From Lasiodiplodia sp. COLG20 (taxonomy: Eukaryota > Ascomycota > Dothideomycetes > Botryosphaeriales > Botryosphaeriaceae): 64,000 bases of DNA. The position numbers were made by a program, and so were the translations under genes. The stretch is taken from positions 4,402,001 to 4,466,000 of the forward strand of contig VNWV01000002.1 of the NCBI GenBank assembly GCA_009801085.1. Reading direction: 5' to 3'. How positions within the stretch are numbered: the stretch's first letter is position 1; each line of letters opens with the position of its first letter. The notes beneath the pieces are model-generated. The model had not been told where the DNA came from and made no database searches. It worked only from the letters and a program-made list of their open reading frames with translations. Of the stretch, positions 20,758-33,591 are shown piece after piece.

Positions 20758-23733
20758 TTACATATCCTCGACGGCGCAATTGGGATGCATCACATACACC
20801 ACCCTAGCGTCACGCTGCTGCTCCTCACCCTCCTCTACGAGACCTTCACCACGGATCTGCATAAGAATGTTGTCCTACGACATGTTAGCAATGCACATTT
20901 TGTGAGACTGAGGGGCAGAATGCTTACCTTGACCATCCTCTTCAGCACCCTCTTTGCCAAATCCCTTTCTTCCTCCAAGTCTTTCTGCGTCTCTAGCTCT
21001 GCCTCCTTCTGCTCCAGGTACCACACAAGCAGCTCCTCCTCCTCAACACCGTCCTCAGCTGTCGCGGCATCTGCGTTCACCCGACGTACCATCATGTTCA
21101 AGATGGACATGTAGTGGTCATAGGTGATCTTCTTCCTCTCTCTTTGAGGTGCTGGCGTGGCGGAAGCAGAGGCCCCGGCCTCTTCTCCAGCGTTGGCGTC
21201 GCCCATCTCCGCGTCAGCACCCGCCTCAGCATCCGCAGCGGCAGCTTCATCCTCGTCCTCAACCTCAACATCATCCTTCTCAACCGAGATGATCGACTGT
21301 CGCAGGAGGTTGTATGCCTCGCGCACAAACTCGGGAGTAACTTCCGTGACACAATTGGCCTTGGCGATGGCTTCACTGAGACGGATCATTGACTCAAGTT
21401 GACGGACGGTGATACGGTAGCTATTGCGGCCAATGCCGCCCTGGGCATCGTCGGCACGCAGCTCCTTGTACTTCTCAACGAGAGTCTGTTTAGCTTCAGG
21501 GGTGAACTCAGGCTTGAAGGTGCGAGCGAAGCGGATGTAGCGTTGCAGCTGCTCCGTGCTGAACTCCGGTTGCACTGCGTCGTCACGGAGGCGATGGATA
21601 CCAACAATGTGCTCGGCCAAGTGACGGTCGACACTTTCCTCACACTCGTCCAGAACAACGAAGAAGAGGTCGAAACGGGACATGATGGGAGCGCTCATGT
21701 TGACGTTGGCCCGGAGGGTAGTCTTACGGTTGTAGCGGCCTCCAACAGGGTTCGCTGCGGCAAGGATAGAAGTACGGGCATTGAGGGTGGCCTGGATGCC
21801 AGCCTTGGCAATGGAAATCGTCTGTTGTTCCATGGCTTCGTGAATGGCGACCTGGTCTGCTATGTCCATCTTGTCAAACTCGTCGATGGCGCAGATTCCG
21901 TTGTCTGCAAGCATCAATGCACCAGCTTCGATGGTGAAGTCTCCCGTCTCCTCGTCCTTGACCACAGCAGCCGTAAGACCAGCCGCAGAGGAAGCTTTTC
22001 CAGAAGTGTAGACAGCGCGAGGCAGGAAGGAGCAGATGTACTTGAGGAACTGCGACTTGCTGGTACTGGGATCGCCAACAATGCAAATGTTGATGTCACC
22101 TCTCAGAGCCATGCCTTCGGGAGTAGTCTTGCTGACACCTCCCATCAGCTGGAGAAGAAGACCCTTCTTGATAACTTGGTGTCCATAAACCATAGGTGCG
22201 ATTGAATCGACCAAACGCATGAAAATGTTGTTAGTGTGGACCATGTTGCGGAGATCCTCAATCTCAGCTGGAGAAAGAGTAGAAAGATACTCCGCCTGTG
22301 CCTCCTCGCCAGTTTGCGTAACTTCCAAGGGGGCAGTCTGGTTCAAGGAGGCAAGAATATTGCCGGCCTGTCCATGAAGCTGCTGTGTCGAGCTCTGACC
22401 CGGAGTGGAAGTATCGGGCGTGAGCATGCAGGCAAGGAATGCCATCCTGTAGGTCAAATCCCTAACACCAAGTGCCTTCAATCCTGAGACGCCACTGCCA
22501 CCGACGTCGCTACCCCTGGGCATATTGGTGTTGTCCCTGGTGGCCTGAGGTCTAACACCAGGAACGCGGAATTGGCTGACATCAGGAATAACAATGGCAG
22601 TACCAGTGAAGATGCACTTCTCTCCGGCTTTCGCACGGTCGACCATTTCACCGCGCAAGATGACATCAATTGTCCGAGGCATGCTGCCGGTGGGGATCTC
22701 AGAACTGTTCTCCTGGATGCGCACCTTCTGCCAGTCGACAAAAGTGCTTTGCCGGATGTCCAAGCGCCAGCCGACGCGGTTACCGCAGGTCAAGTTCGGG
22801 CACTGTGTAGGCTCGGTGTAGCGGAAGGTCTGCTCAATGTTGGGAACAACAGCATTGCAAACTTCGCAAACAAAGGTAGCCAATGATAGCTCAGGGCGGA
22901 CTTCCGATGTTCTTGTAACGGTACCGGAGATTGAGAGGAGCTTTCCAATCGAGGAGGTACGCAGCTGTCGGATACGGGAAACCAGCGGTAGATTGTAAAA
23001 CGCGAGCGAAAAGAGCTTGTCGGTCTGCTGGTTGGGAGTCTTGCTTGACAGCTTGGACTCGTCGCCTGCAGAGTCGCCGATAGAGGAGGTGGCAGCGACA
23101 GAGGAGGTTGAGTTGGGCTGCCTGTGCTCTCTGAAGTATTCCGGCTCGTACTTTGCGATCAGGTTGTTGAGGGCTCTAGTCATGTAAGGCAAGAAGCGGT
23201 AGTAATCGTTCGCAATAGCGTTCGCGACAACACCATCTTCATGTCTCATCAGGTGGGTGAAATCGATGTAGAGGGTAGATAGGCCGTAGTGGCGCATGCC
23301 ATTGATTTGGGCAACGTAGTACTTGTCGGTAGTCTGGACGCTCGAGGCTGGTGCGGCCGATGAGCTAGGCTCTTCTGTGTAACTACAACTTGTCAGCGCA
23401 ATTGATTCAGGTCAGGTCAGAGGAGCAGGCGAACCTCTCGAGGAACTCTTCGAATCTTTGCAAGAGAGCCTCTCCAGTCACATCGACAACACGAGGAATG
23501 TCTTGCCGCGGCCCTGCTGACCGGCGGACAGTTCCCCTTGCTCCAACCACCTCATCGTCCGGGAAGCCTCCAATGTCGCTGTTTGCGCCAGCGCTCTCGG
23601 ACGGCGGGCCTCGTGGTCTCGAAGAGGATCGGACGCGGGGACGTCTTGGTGTTTGGGATGCTGCCGATGCGGGGGTTGCAGCATCCAGGTCGAAGTTGTC
23701 GGAGCCAATGACGGCGTCAACTAGCGAAGACAT
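20758..23733 (-). CDS. mcm6: DNA replication licensing factor MCM6
   Basis: MCM6 is one of the six subunits of the MCM2-7 helicase loaded at origins in G1 and activated in S phase. Exons 23733-23435, 23382-20928 and 20874-20758 give 956 aa, normal for fungal MCM6. Intron 1 joins EEFLE to SYTEEPSSSAA; its acceptor is TTGTAG, because the CAG eight bases on breaks the frame. Intron 2 joins VLKRMVK to DNILMQIRGEGLVEE. Visible parts: a disordered basic N-terminus, a zinc finger (Cys near 272, 275, 294, 299) and the MCM6-type block KVRIQENSSEIPTGSMPRT. The AAA+ core has Walker A GDPSTSKS (about 537-544), Walker B ICAIDEFDKM (about 596-605) and the arginine finger SRFD (Arg about 669). An acidic Asp/Glu/Ala linker precedes the C-terminal winged helix. 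Confidence 0.97.
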
Positions 23734-24782
23734 GTTGGCGACGTCAAAAGTGTGATATGCGGGGAAGTGAGCAGAGGAGTGAGTGTTTTGGTGGAGCAGA
23801 CGCAAACGCCGTGTTTTCAGCGGGAAAGCGCGTCCGGCTGAGTTTCGGAGCAGACGCGTGCTGGGTCGCGTCGCGTTTTCCAACTCGCGCGTCACGCACG
23901 GACTCCAATTTGTTCTCCGTTTGTGGACTAGCCTGTCATCATGAAGCTTCGTGGCATAGGTTACCAACCTCTTCGCTTTATATTACCGCTATCTTCTAAA
24001 TAATAGTAGTTGTGGCTGGGCCCGAGTAGCCCAAGGATCTAAAGAGGAAGTTTGTCATAATTGCTCACAGCAACACCGTCGAGGATCTGCTAAGCTATCA
24101 ACAAGGTGTTCAAGTCTTATTATAATGAACACTTCTCTACTTCAGCGGATTCTTGTGACGCCGCGAGCTGCGACAATTACCCATGATCTCTCTGACGATG
24201 CACCAACGGTCTGCTCTAGCAACAAGTTCTGCCTGTCCAAGTCAGAGTTTCTCCAAGTCTCACACGGGACACACTTTGTCGTTTTGGAAACATCCTAGTG
24301 GTTGGTTTCTGTGTTTCCCTAGTCATAGCTACTACGTATTTTGGACTGAAGTGCTTACGGCAAGACCATTTATTTATCTTACTTGAATGCTTTTGCTTCG
24401 CAGCTATTGACAACACTATTCGATGTCGTTCTCAGAATCATGATGGGATGGATGGATGCGATGTACTGTCTCTTAAAAGTTAAATGAACTGTAATCATGG
24501 AAAGCATGTAGCAGGTTACCCCAATTGTATGAACCGACCACAATGACGCCAGCTTATCCCTTCCCCAGTCAAACTACATCCATCATGTTCAGGGAGAAAG
24601 AACAAGAGCATTACACATCTGTTCTAGCAATTAGTAGTGAAGCAAGCAGCACTGCATCACACCAATCAGAAGTATCCACGCCGTTCAGCACCCACCCAAA
24701 TGCGCAAAACGAAAGGATGGCCGTGAGCAAACACGCCCACGACGCGCCCCTGCATCAGGGCACACAGGACAGCAAAAAGATA
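23734..24782. other. intergenic region
   Basis: 5' flank of mcm6 and a mixed-composition stretch up to the tRNA gene. No coding exon is recognised. Confidence 0.5.
24774..24778 (-). terminator. RNA polymerase III terminator
   Basis: A run of five T on the transcribed (minus) strand, four bases past the tRNA 3' end at 24783. This is the normal Pol III stop signal. Confidence 0.7.
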
Positions 24783-24854
24783 TGCCCCCTATCGGAGTCG
24801 AACCGATGGCCTCGACATTACTAGTGTCGCGCTCTACCACTGAGCTAAAGGGGC
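24783..24854 (-). tRNA. tRNA-Thr (anticodon AGU), no intron
   Basis: 72 nt on the minus strand. The acceptor stem GCCCCTT pairs with AGGGGGC (one G-U pair), with discriminator A. The D-arm contains TAGCTCAGTGGTAGAG. The anticodon stem CGACA/TGTCG encloses the loop CTAGTAA, so the anticodon is AGT (read as IGU after A34 deamination). The T-arm contains GGTTCGACTCC, giving a good internal B box. No intron follows position 37. It reads ACU, ACC and ACA-type threonine codons by standard wobble rules. Confidence 0.97.
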
Positions 24855-26299
24855 TGATTGTAGAAGCCCTGGTGGATGGTCCGAAGTGGACCAAGCATCT
24901 GTTGAGAAATGACATCGGGGATTTGCCTTATGAGGAGACCACTGGGTGAATGAGCAGTTCACAAATGGCAGGCAAGTGGAATGAAGGCCGACCCCCCTTT
25001 TCCTTGCAGCCGTTGAATTTTTCTTTCGGTGGAGCAACCTTTTTTTTTTCGGCGTTGGGACGTGCGTTCACGGAGACACGGCAAAGAAGGCCGAGAAACA
25101 ACCGTGCGCGGTTACTCGCGGATGGATCTCGGGCGCGTAGCTGGTGGGCGAGCGAGCGCAGTCTGCATGGGCTGCATGGTTGATACGCCGGGGGGGACGC
25201 GCTGACAGGCTGACGGGAGAAAGGAGATGAGAGATGTCGGGGGAGTGGTGGTTGCGGGAGGAGTGGGGTGAAGACGTCCAAACCAGCGCGCTTGCCTTGC
25301 AGTTGCGTCATCTGTTGCTACCGGCAACAACTTTCTTCCATGCAGTGCCTCAGGTGCTGAACGAGCATACCACGAGTAAAAAATTGAAAGCACTCTATTA
25401 TTGTAGATATCACTAAGAAATGTCGAATCCTTACTGCATCGATCTTTGAGGTTTGTGTACTACAGGTGTGCCGCGATGATCTTGTCCCAAACGGCTCGTC
25501 CACCATCAATGTTGAGAGTAGTCTGGTTGCCACCATGTACTTCCGAACTTGACTATAACACAGGCACATGCATAAAAGGAACTACAGCGAAATACAAACG
25601 GTTAGCCTTGCTAATGGGAAATTAAAGGATGTTCTCGAAGTGCAAGATGAGAGTGCTCAGTGTAGTAGCTCGAGCCTTGAGCGTAAGGGAACACGCTTTC
25701 GACTAGGGTGAGCTTGGGTGCCCGTTGTGCAAACCTTTCCTTTTGGTGATTGCTTGGTAAGAGTTGAATGCGGGTGCGGAAAGTGGTGCGGTGCCCGACA
25801 GTGAAGACATCGACCGTGCGCAGCCAGAGCGTGGAGCGGAGCCGCTCAACAACAGCCGACTCATGCAGCATTACAGTGCGGTTATGCCCTATGAGGATGC
25901 GCAAATAAGCAAATCTCAGCCTTAAGCATCGGTCGCTTCCTAACCAAGATCGACGCGTCACTCATCAAGCGATGGGATGCGCAAGGGGGATGTGGAGGCG
26001 GGTATCTTTCATTCCTTTCCTGATTCATAAATCGTTCGTTCTAGCCTTTCTTCATTGCACCCGGTAAGTACCGGCTAATCCTTGACCGGTGCGGATCCGA
26101 CTTCCCAAAGTCTTTGTAATCCCACATGCTTGCTTTTCATAACTCCATTCAGATGTGATCGGGTTGAACCAAGGCCTTCTTCTCCGCTTGGTGATTCCCA
26201 AAGCGTTCTCCCTCAGTGGACCCATGTATGCCACCGGGGTTCGGTTGATTAAAGAAAAAGAAAAGCGGAAAATTATGTACAAGTAAGTCATGAAATGTT
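24855..26299. other. intergenic region
   Basis: About 1.4 kb between the tRNA gene and the 3' end of the GPCR-like gene. It has a T/A-rich run near 25030-25049. Open frames of up to 127 codons overlap on both strands, with no domain or splice pattern. Confidence 0.5.
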
Positions 26300-28855
26300 T
26301 CAAATCCAGCCCCCTGGCGATTGGTAGCTCGGGGGAGTTGCTGCAGATGGAGCTGGGGATCCACGGGGTGGGGCAGCAGCAAGATTCAAGTTCTCGATCT
26401 CGCTGTTGCTCAGCAGAGTTCCGTTGCGGCTGTGGTGCGAGCGGTGTCCTTGCACCTGCTGCTGTGCCGCGTTTCCTTGGTCGTTCAACCGTTGACTACC
26501 GAAGCCCGGAGCCGAAGCGAGATTACTAGCGGTGCTTCCGGACCGGGCCGCCGTTGTGGGGACCGCGCCCTCTCCAGACGGGCGATTGGATGCTGCAGAC
26601 GCCGTGTCGGTCGAGGTCCTTGTTGATTTCGGAGACCAGCCGGCTTGTTCTCGTCTTCCCTGTTCCTGACCCCGGACCTCATCTGCACTGGCTCTCGGCA
26701 CCAGAGGGATCAAAGGCGCATGAGACGTGACCGGGGACCTTGCCAACTCAGCGAGCATCTGGATGCTTCCAATTGTCGTTGTGGATTCCCTTTGCCAGTC
26801 TGCCGGCGAAGGGATGCGCGGAACTGGTGGTACGTCCACCAGCCTCGGAGATGACATTGGCTGCGGGTACAGGGGATCATCCCTGCTCGAGCGCGGGCTC
26901 CGTGGGGAGGATGGTGCCCTCCTATGTGTCGGACCGTGGAGTGGACTGTAGGCCGTTCCCACCTCAGGGAGCAAAGGAAGTGCACGGGGTCGAGGCGGAG
27001 TTGCGGAGCCCGTCAATGACGGGCTTCTCCAGGAGCGCTGTGAATGGAGAGAAGACACAGATGGTTCTCTCCCTAAAGAGGCTGACGGTCTTCGGCTGCT
27101 GGGCAAGGAGTCCTGTTGACCGTATGGCAGTGATCCTTGGCGGTTGTGAGAGGACCATTCCCACGATCCAATAATTTGAGCATCCGGACTCCCGAGCTGG
27201 CTTCCAGTCTTGAGGATAGGTGAGAATGTTCGAGAATGCCTTCGTGTTGGTGAAGAAGGCCTTCTGCTGCTTGGGTTGCTGTATACCAGGGCTGGACTCG
27301 TAGGATCATCCTGAGACCTCAAGGTGGTACCTCCAAATGATACTCTTTTGACGTTATCTTTAATGGACGGCCTTTGGTTCTCTTCGGAAGTTTTCGCCGT
27401 CGCCGTCGCCGTAGCCTCACTCGATATCGATGATGTGGAAATCTCTGTTCGGACCCGAATTCCTCTTGCTGGCTTGTCTTGTCCCTCCAGATCAAGACCT
27501 TCGGGAAAAGAGGTGCACGATGCTTGGCCCTCTCCTCGAGGCTGTAACATCATCCAGGGAACTGGATCCTTCCTAGACTTTTTCCTTTGTGTCGGCGTAC
27601 AACAGAAAATAATCTTAAATGCCTGCGCGTATTTCTTTCGGAAGGGACCGGTTGTTCCAAAGATCAGGAATGCGATGATACTTGGCAGCGTGCCTGGAAT
27701 GTCTTGAGATATATCGACCTTTGCCTGTTCGATGCTGAAGTCTGGTGATGTCGCTGCGGCTTTTGAATCGTGTCGGTTGCGTTCGTAGTTGACGATTTGG
27801 TAGATGATCTGGGCTGTCTCGAAGACTCTGGAAGAGAATCAGCTAAGCTCCCAGGGTCGCAGGGTAGAACTTACAGGAGACAGATCATGATGATACTAAA
27901 ACGAACGATGAGCCACTTATCGGTGCCGGTCTGGGTCCGTGTCGTTGCGACACTAGACATGGTACCACCACCTAATGAAGGCGACTTTCCAGTTGAACGA
28001 GGGAAAAAGCGCGTGAAAAGGTTCCGACTCTGGAGATATTTCAGAAGCACGACGATTACAAGGAGTGATCCGGTCGTTAGGCAAATCGCCACTGTAGAGA
28101 TGGTCAGTATCGCATTCGTTGTACTTCCTCTGACTTGGAACTTACTGATAAAGTTAAAGAGCACCAGATAAGCCACCGGAATTTGCTGAATGGTGTCATT
28201 GCTGCAAACCACACACATGGCTATAGGGAGGACAATAGCAGAAGTCTTGAAGACGGCTGACATGATCTTCTTGCTCGAAGTCTTCATTCTGATGTCCCAG
28301 GTACCAATGAATAGGGCGATCGACCTGAGGGGCATCAGTATACTGAGTGAATGACAAAGAGGAAAGCGACAGAACTGACCAGAATAAGACAAGAAGAGCA
28401 TCGACGTTGTAGGTGAATATTGCTGTAACGAGACATTAGTGTAAGTTTTATGGCAAGCTGCGGGGCGCACAAGGGGCCATACAGATCCAGCTCAGCACCA
28501 AACGCCATCCCACGTCGGCTTTCCTAAACATGTCGGACTGACTGTATGAAAAGTGTTGCTCATGCTCAAATCGTTCTTCTTGTATGTCTCTCCAGTTCAG
28601 GGTGTAATCAACATGACGGATTAGTCCGACGGTGGCTCCAAAGGTGGTGCATGCGCTAAGCATTAATATGTCTGGACCGGTTAGTTTGGGCGGAGTGGTC
28701 GAGGAGAATAAGGCTCGTAGCTTACAAGAGACTCGCTCGCCATGGTTCCACAGCATAAAGCACAAGAGAAGGCCCAGGACGGTGGCAACAAGGCTCAGGC
28801 AATCAACGAAAATGGCGAGGCCGAGCACCTCTTGCGGGACGGAGGATGCCGCCAT
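26300..28855 (-). CDS. seven-transmembrane GPCR-like protein with long cytoplasmic tail
   Basis: No family name can be given with certainty. Six exons (28855-28726, 28671-28483, 28422-28380, 28324-28146, 28091-27875, 27827-26300) give 761 aa, with all phases consistent. About seven hydrophobic segments follow: VLGLAIFVDCLSLVATVLGL, LMLSACTTFGATVGLI, VLSWISIFTYNVDALLVLFW, VFKTSAIVLPIAMCVVC, IPVAYLVLFNF running into LTTGSLLVIVVLLKYL, IVRFSIIMICLLVFETAQII, and TLPSIIAFLIFGTTGPF. A basic cytoplasmic tail of about 400 residues, very rich in Ser and Pro with RRPSS/RRHS-type sites, follows. Topology and tail resemble fungal G-protein-coupled receptors whose tails are phosphorylated, but ligand and subclass are unknown. 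The start at 28855 (MAASSVPQEV) puts the first helix about ten residues in. An unrelated membrane protein cannot be excluded. Confidence 0.8.
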
Positions 28856-30135
28856 GCTTGAGATGCTCTTGAAATTCAACGCAGGTACAAGAGAGGTGGT
28901 GGTGGCAGCCTCATCTCTGCAGGTATAAAGGACGCAAAAGCTGGAAAGGCCAGAAGCAGGACAGGTACGGGTTCTTAGGTCCGACGGCAGTGGGCATGCA
29001 AAGCTTGACCCCACACGGTGAGCACGAGACGGTACCCTGAACCAGGTCCGGGCATGCATATCTCACCAGGGTTCATGGCGCGTGCAGAGTGGCCGGTGGA
29101 GGCTGTTTCGGCCGGGCTTCGCAGGGCCTCAATTGGACGGCAGATCGACGAAGGCTCCGCAAGGCAAGCCAAGCATCTAGAGCGGTGACCACAGGCGTAT
29201 CCCAGCACCAATCAAACGGTGGGAGGGCAGTTGGTATTGCTGATTGGTGGGGCGAGAAGTGGGCTTGCAGGCGCGGCGGCCAGTAAGGCATGAGAGGCTC
29301 AAGGATGAGGCTCGAGCCCTGGCAGCTCCCGGCGGTTGTCGCTTGCTACCACAACTCCAGGGTCCACGTGGTGGCCATTGCCACAGAGGTCGCCTTATTC
29401 GGTGGTTCATCCGGACAGCGTTGAGATGAAACGGGCGCGTGCATGTTGAGTCGAGGGCGTGTGCGTGTGTACGGCATTGCGAAAGTCACGAAGGCAGGCT
29501 CCAAACGAGCTGTTTCCAGGCTGGATCGGCGTCAAGCTGGCAGTGTCGACGTCTCGGGGTCCGATTGGGCGGGCGTTTGACAGGATCCGCGCTGGCATAC
29601 TCGCAGCGCGCCAACGAGAAGGCAGAGCAGGCCCTTCGGTTGGCCGCCTCGGCCACGCCGAGGCTCGATAGACGCGGGTGTGCAGGCATCGGAGTATGGA
29701 GGCTGAGCAGTGGCGGAGGGATGAGGCGGTGCGGTGCGGCTGTCGCGTCAGTCGCTTGACACGGCATTGATGTTTTTTGCGACGTCACCCGCCCTGACAA
29801 CGCAGGAACAGGTGGCAGCGTGGCATGACCCGTGGCGATGCTGCAGAAGAGACGGTGGCCGGCGGGAAGCTCCATGGTGCCCGTGACGGCGCGCGCCAAT
29901 TTTCCGCGTCCGCGGGCCGATGGCTCAACGGTGTGTGCCACTGCCATCGATCCTCTCCGGGCTGGACCACGGCGGGGCTTGGCTCGCTCGCGGAAATGCT
30001 CACTTCCGGCAATGGGAAGAGTGGGGACTCAGCTGCGGCACTGCCGACTGTCGACTGCAAGCCAGTATACCGAGCTTCTCAGCTGTTTGCGAGGTCAGCA
30101 GCGCAATATCAGCGACGTTATTGCAGTGTTGCGAC
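28856..30135. other. divergent intergenic region
   Basis: About 1.28 kb, GC-rich, between the divergent GPCR-like and methyltransferase genes. Open frames overlap on both strands without domains. It probably contains both promoters; no consensus site was placed. Confidence 0.5.
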
Positions 30136-31529
30136 ATGCCGGCCCAGCCCGCGTACGACCAGCCGGCCGCCGCACCGGCGCCCGCACCCGCCTCCTGCAT
30201 CATCGGCGAACAGCTGTCGGTCGACGTATGTCAGACATCGCAAACACCCTCACGTCGCAGCACGCTGACATGCATGGCCCCTGCAGCCTTCGCAACACGA
30301 CGACTCTACCGACCTGCTGGGCTCGTGAGCTGCTCTCGTTCTTTCCCCACGATTGACACTCAAGCGTCAGCAGCACCACCACCTCGCTGTCCGAAAGCGT
30401 CACCGACTACCGCTATGCGCATGGCCGTCGTTATCATGCCATCGAAGACGGCGGTCCGTCACTCTGCTTCTCGCATGCCGTGTTCTGCTGCTGATGATCT
30501 CCACTGCAGGCTATTCGCTGCCGAATGACGACGTACCGCGTCCCCGGCCTCATGCATCATCCACGCTGACTCGTGACACAGGAAGAGATTGATCGCTTGA
30601 GTGCGTAGATCACCCCCACACCAAGTCGCCCCAAGTGACCCTGTCAGATCTCCAGCACCGCGTCTGGGAAATCGCCCTCAGCGGTACCCACTATATTGCA
30701 CCCCTGGACATTGATTCTGTCCACGACGTTCTCGACGTCGGTTGTGGCACCGGTGGTGAGCGCTGCCTCTTTCCTCCTCCCATTCGACCTAATCCTGACG
30801 ACGCCTGCAGCCTGGTGCATTGAACTCGCTGACGAACATCCTCATCTTCGTGTGCTTGGTACCGATCTCTCCCCAATTCAGCCCAACAATGTGCCTCCGA
30901 ATTGCGAGTTCCTTGTTGACGATGCTAATGCTGATTGGACTTTCGGGGAGCGGTTTGATTATATCCACACTCGCGCTGTGCTGCTGGGCATCAAGAATTG
31001 GGACAAACTGATCAAACAGTCTTTCCAGAGCCTGCGTCCGGGTGGATGGGTTGAGTTCCAGGAGTTCCACGTCCCAATTGGCTGTGATGATGGCAGCGCT
31101 GGCCCCGATGCAGCTGTCACGAAATGGAGCCATAGCATGTACGAGGCATTCAAGAATCTAGGCATCGACTCCATGGCCACTTCGAGCTTCCGGGCCCTTT
31201 TGGAAAAGCATGGCTTCGAGTCGATCGGGGAAACTCACACTAAATTCCCCCTTGGTCCTTGGGCGAAAGGGGAGAAAGAGAAGACTATGGGGATCCTCTT
31301 CCAAAAGGACATTGCAGGCAACTTACAGGGTCTGTCTGTGAAGGTGCTGACCAATGGCCTTGGTTGGTCCGAAGAGGAAGTAGAGGAACTTGTCCGCAAA
31401 GCAAGGAGCGATCTCTATAATCCCCAGGTCAGTGCCTCTATCGCGCATGCCGTAGCGTCCGTTCTCACATTGCCACAGATCCACAGCTATTTCCCCGTTG
31501 ACGTATTTTGGGCACGCCGCCCTGCGTAG
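30136..31529 (+). CDS. LaeA-like SAM-dependent methyltransferase
   Basis: A Rossmann-fold methyltransferase of the large fungal family related to LaeA, the regulator of secondary metabolism. The substrate is unknown for most members. My model has eight exons: 30136-30225, 30287-30324, 30365-30453, 30510-30532, 30582-30600, 30648-30755, 30811-31427 and 31479-31529 (344 aa). Junctions restore the family pattern: TTTSLSESVTDYRYAHGRRY, HAIEDGGYSLPNDDEEIDRL, NLQHRVWEIALSGTHYIAP, then motif I VLDVGCGTGAW. GTDLSPIQPNNVPPNCEFLV and the C-terminal NPQIHSYFPVDVFWARRPA follow. The last intron (51 nt) is in frame; if it is retained the protein gains 17 residues that relatives lack. The acceptor of exon 3 could also be 30370. 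No polyketide or peptide synthase gene is near, so a cluster role has no support here. Confidence 0.88.
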
Positions 31530-33591
31530 ACATTTGGAAATTCTGGTGTCCGAGCACAGGGAAACGGAGACGGCGCTCCTGCTCGTAGACTCGTTGATTA
31601 CGGGGTATTCTTCCCCAACTTTGCGAGTCGTCAGAAAGCGCACGCCAACGGCGCCACGTAATATTCGCTCACGAATGATTTTGTCGTTTTCGCACATGTT
31701 TAGTCCGAAGACTTTGCACCTTCATTTCTGGGGTTTTGATTTCACTCGAGCTGGCCACACATATCTCTCTCCCTAGCATTCCTTTCCCAGTGTCGCCACG
31801 CTAAGCACCGCACCATTGACGCCCACGTGGTCCCTATTTCCGAGTCCATCTTCAAATAATTTTCCGAAGGCCCGTGTCCCTGGTGCGGCGGAAACGAGAG
31901 CCAATGGGATCACAGAAGCGCCTCATCGGAGACATCTCTCTTCACATACGCAGTTTTCATGCGGGCAATGGAAACCGCGTGGGTTCGCGATAGATCCGAG
32001 CGTCAGGTTACGATAAAGGCTGTGTCGATCCCGGCCGTGCATTGCTGGCGCTTGCCAGGTACCCATGCAACATGTCGGCCACTCCGCTTCCAAGATGACG
32101 CCTGAACTGCCCATCGTCGCTCTTTGGTCGCTGATTCGCCAAAATTTCTCTCCTAATATTAAACACCTCCGCATATTGCCACCTCGCGTCGAACGAGAAG
32201 TGAGCGGTCAAGGCCAGTAGCGACAAGAGACTCATGCCACCTCAAGTCATTGCATTTATCAAGCTTCTTATCCCGCCGCACGCCTGTCTAGGTGAGTCAT
32301 ATGACGCAAACCACGACTGCCTTGTATTTTTGCCTTAAAATATGATCAAAATCTCGATATGTAAAGGTGATCGCTGCCAATCTGGCACTATACTCCGAAT
32401 CGGTCATGATGGACCTCAAGATCGTATTCGGGGTCTCCGGAAACAGACCTTCCATATTTGCTACTAGATTTTCGTAGAGTTGGCCGGGTGTCTCAGCGGA
32501 ACCTTGTGCGTGCCCGTTGCACTTACAGTACAGTCGCTAATTTCCTTCAGTGCCTCTTCCATCTTCATCTTACAAAATATTTTTTCCCTCAACCTTTACT
32601 AGCTAGATCCTCTCGCCTTTTTCTCAGCTGCGATTGCTTCCATTCATCGACTGATCCAACGGTCAGAGGAAGGTTTAGGTTCTAATCTCCCTAAAGTCCG
32701 TGCATATTATCGTGCACCTCTATATTTCCTGCGCTCGCATTAAAGCCAGCATGCTACGTTGTTTCCAGACTCAAGGGGTGCTATGCTCACCCTCGAACAC
32801 AAACATTCAGCAGAAGCACCGTCCTCTCATAACGCTATACTTGGCCTACATATTATCAGAAAAGAAATGCCTTAGACCAGGATCTTTATATAATTAGCTA
32901 GAGGCTACTACTCAGCATTGCCGGCAGGTGACTAGCAATAGTATCCACATCTTGTGGTGCATCCTCCATATACCTAAATTTAGTCTCGGTTTCTTCAGGA
33001 ATAATTATCCAGAGTTACACGATACATATCGCTAGTGACCTCTTTCCACGCAGGCCCCAGCATTCCAATCACCACATTTCAGGCGTCCTGCGACTGGTCA
33101 TCTGCTGATATCTTACTGCTCAACCTTGAGCATGTATGCGGTGAGATTCGAAGTCGATTACGCTCCATATGAGAGGCATGTTAGATCATTGGTCTACTTT
33201 CGCAGACGCGATGACTCGAATGCAGGCGTTGGGCGGTATTGGGCTAATTACATCAAGCGGGATTATCAAACTCGGCGCCCGCCAAGGCGAATGCGGGGTT
33301 CCATTAGTTCAGTCCCAGAATAACAAGAGAGCAAATGTCACGTCATCATGCCTTTTAGCGAGTACGGAAGACGACGGCATAAGAGTCAGATGGACGCTCC
33401 TTCAAGGGTTTTTGCGTGGTCGGGACACCTTCCCGGCTTCCTTGGGCCTCTCGACATTGCCCTGATTCCCCCAGAAAATTCCAATCTACGTCAGCAATTC
33501 ACTGTCACAGTCCCGCAGGCGTCAACCGTGCCTTGTACAAAGCGGTCGACTTAACACCAAGCTCCATAGGCCACTCTGATAACATTCCGAG
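31530..33591. other. gene-poor, AT-rich region
   Basis: About 2.1 kb. The part from about 32280 to 33120 is clearly AT-richer than neighbouring coding DNA. No open frame over 100 codons, RNA gene or long repeat is recognised. It could be decayed repeat DNA, but I cannot show this. Confidence 0.5.

Noticed and set aside
21399..22205. 268-codon open frame on the plus strand
   Set aside because: Antisense to the AAA+ core of mcm6.
23371..23376. CAG acceptor for mcm6 intron 1
   Set aside because: It creates an in-frame stop. The TAG acceptor upstream restores the frame and the sequence SYTEEPSS.
23734..23967. Upstream in-frame ATG extending mcm6
   Set aside because: The added residues are basic and unlike MCM6 N-termini. 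The ATG at 23733 gives the expected start (MSSLVDAVIGSDNF).
26300..31529. Secondary-metabolite gene cluster around the LaeA-like methyltransferase
   Set aside because: No polyketide synthase, peptide synthase, terpene cyclase or cluster oxidase is seen nearby. The methyltransferase family is large and mostly not cluster-linked.
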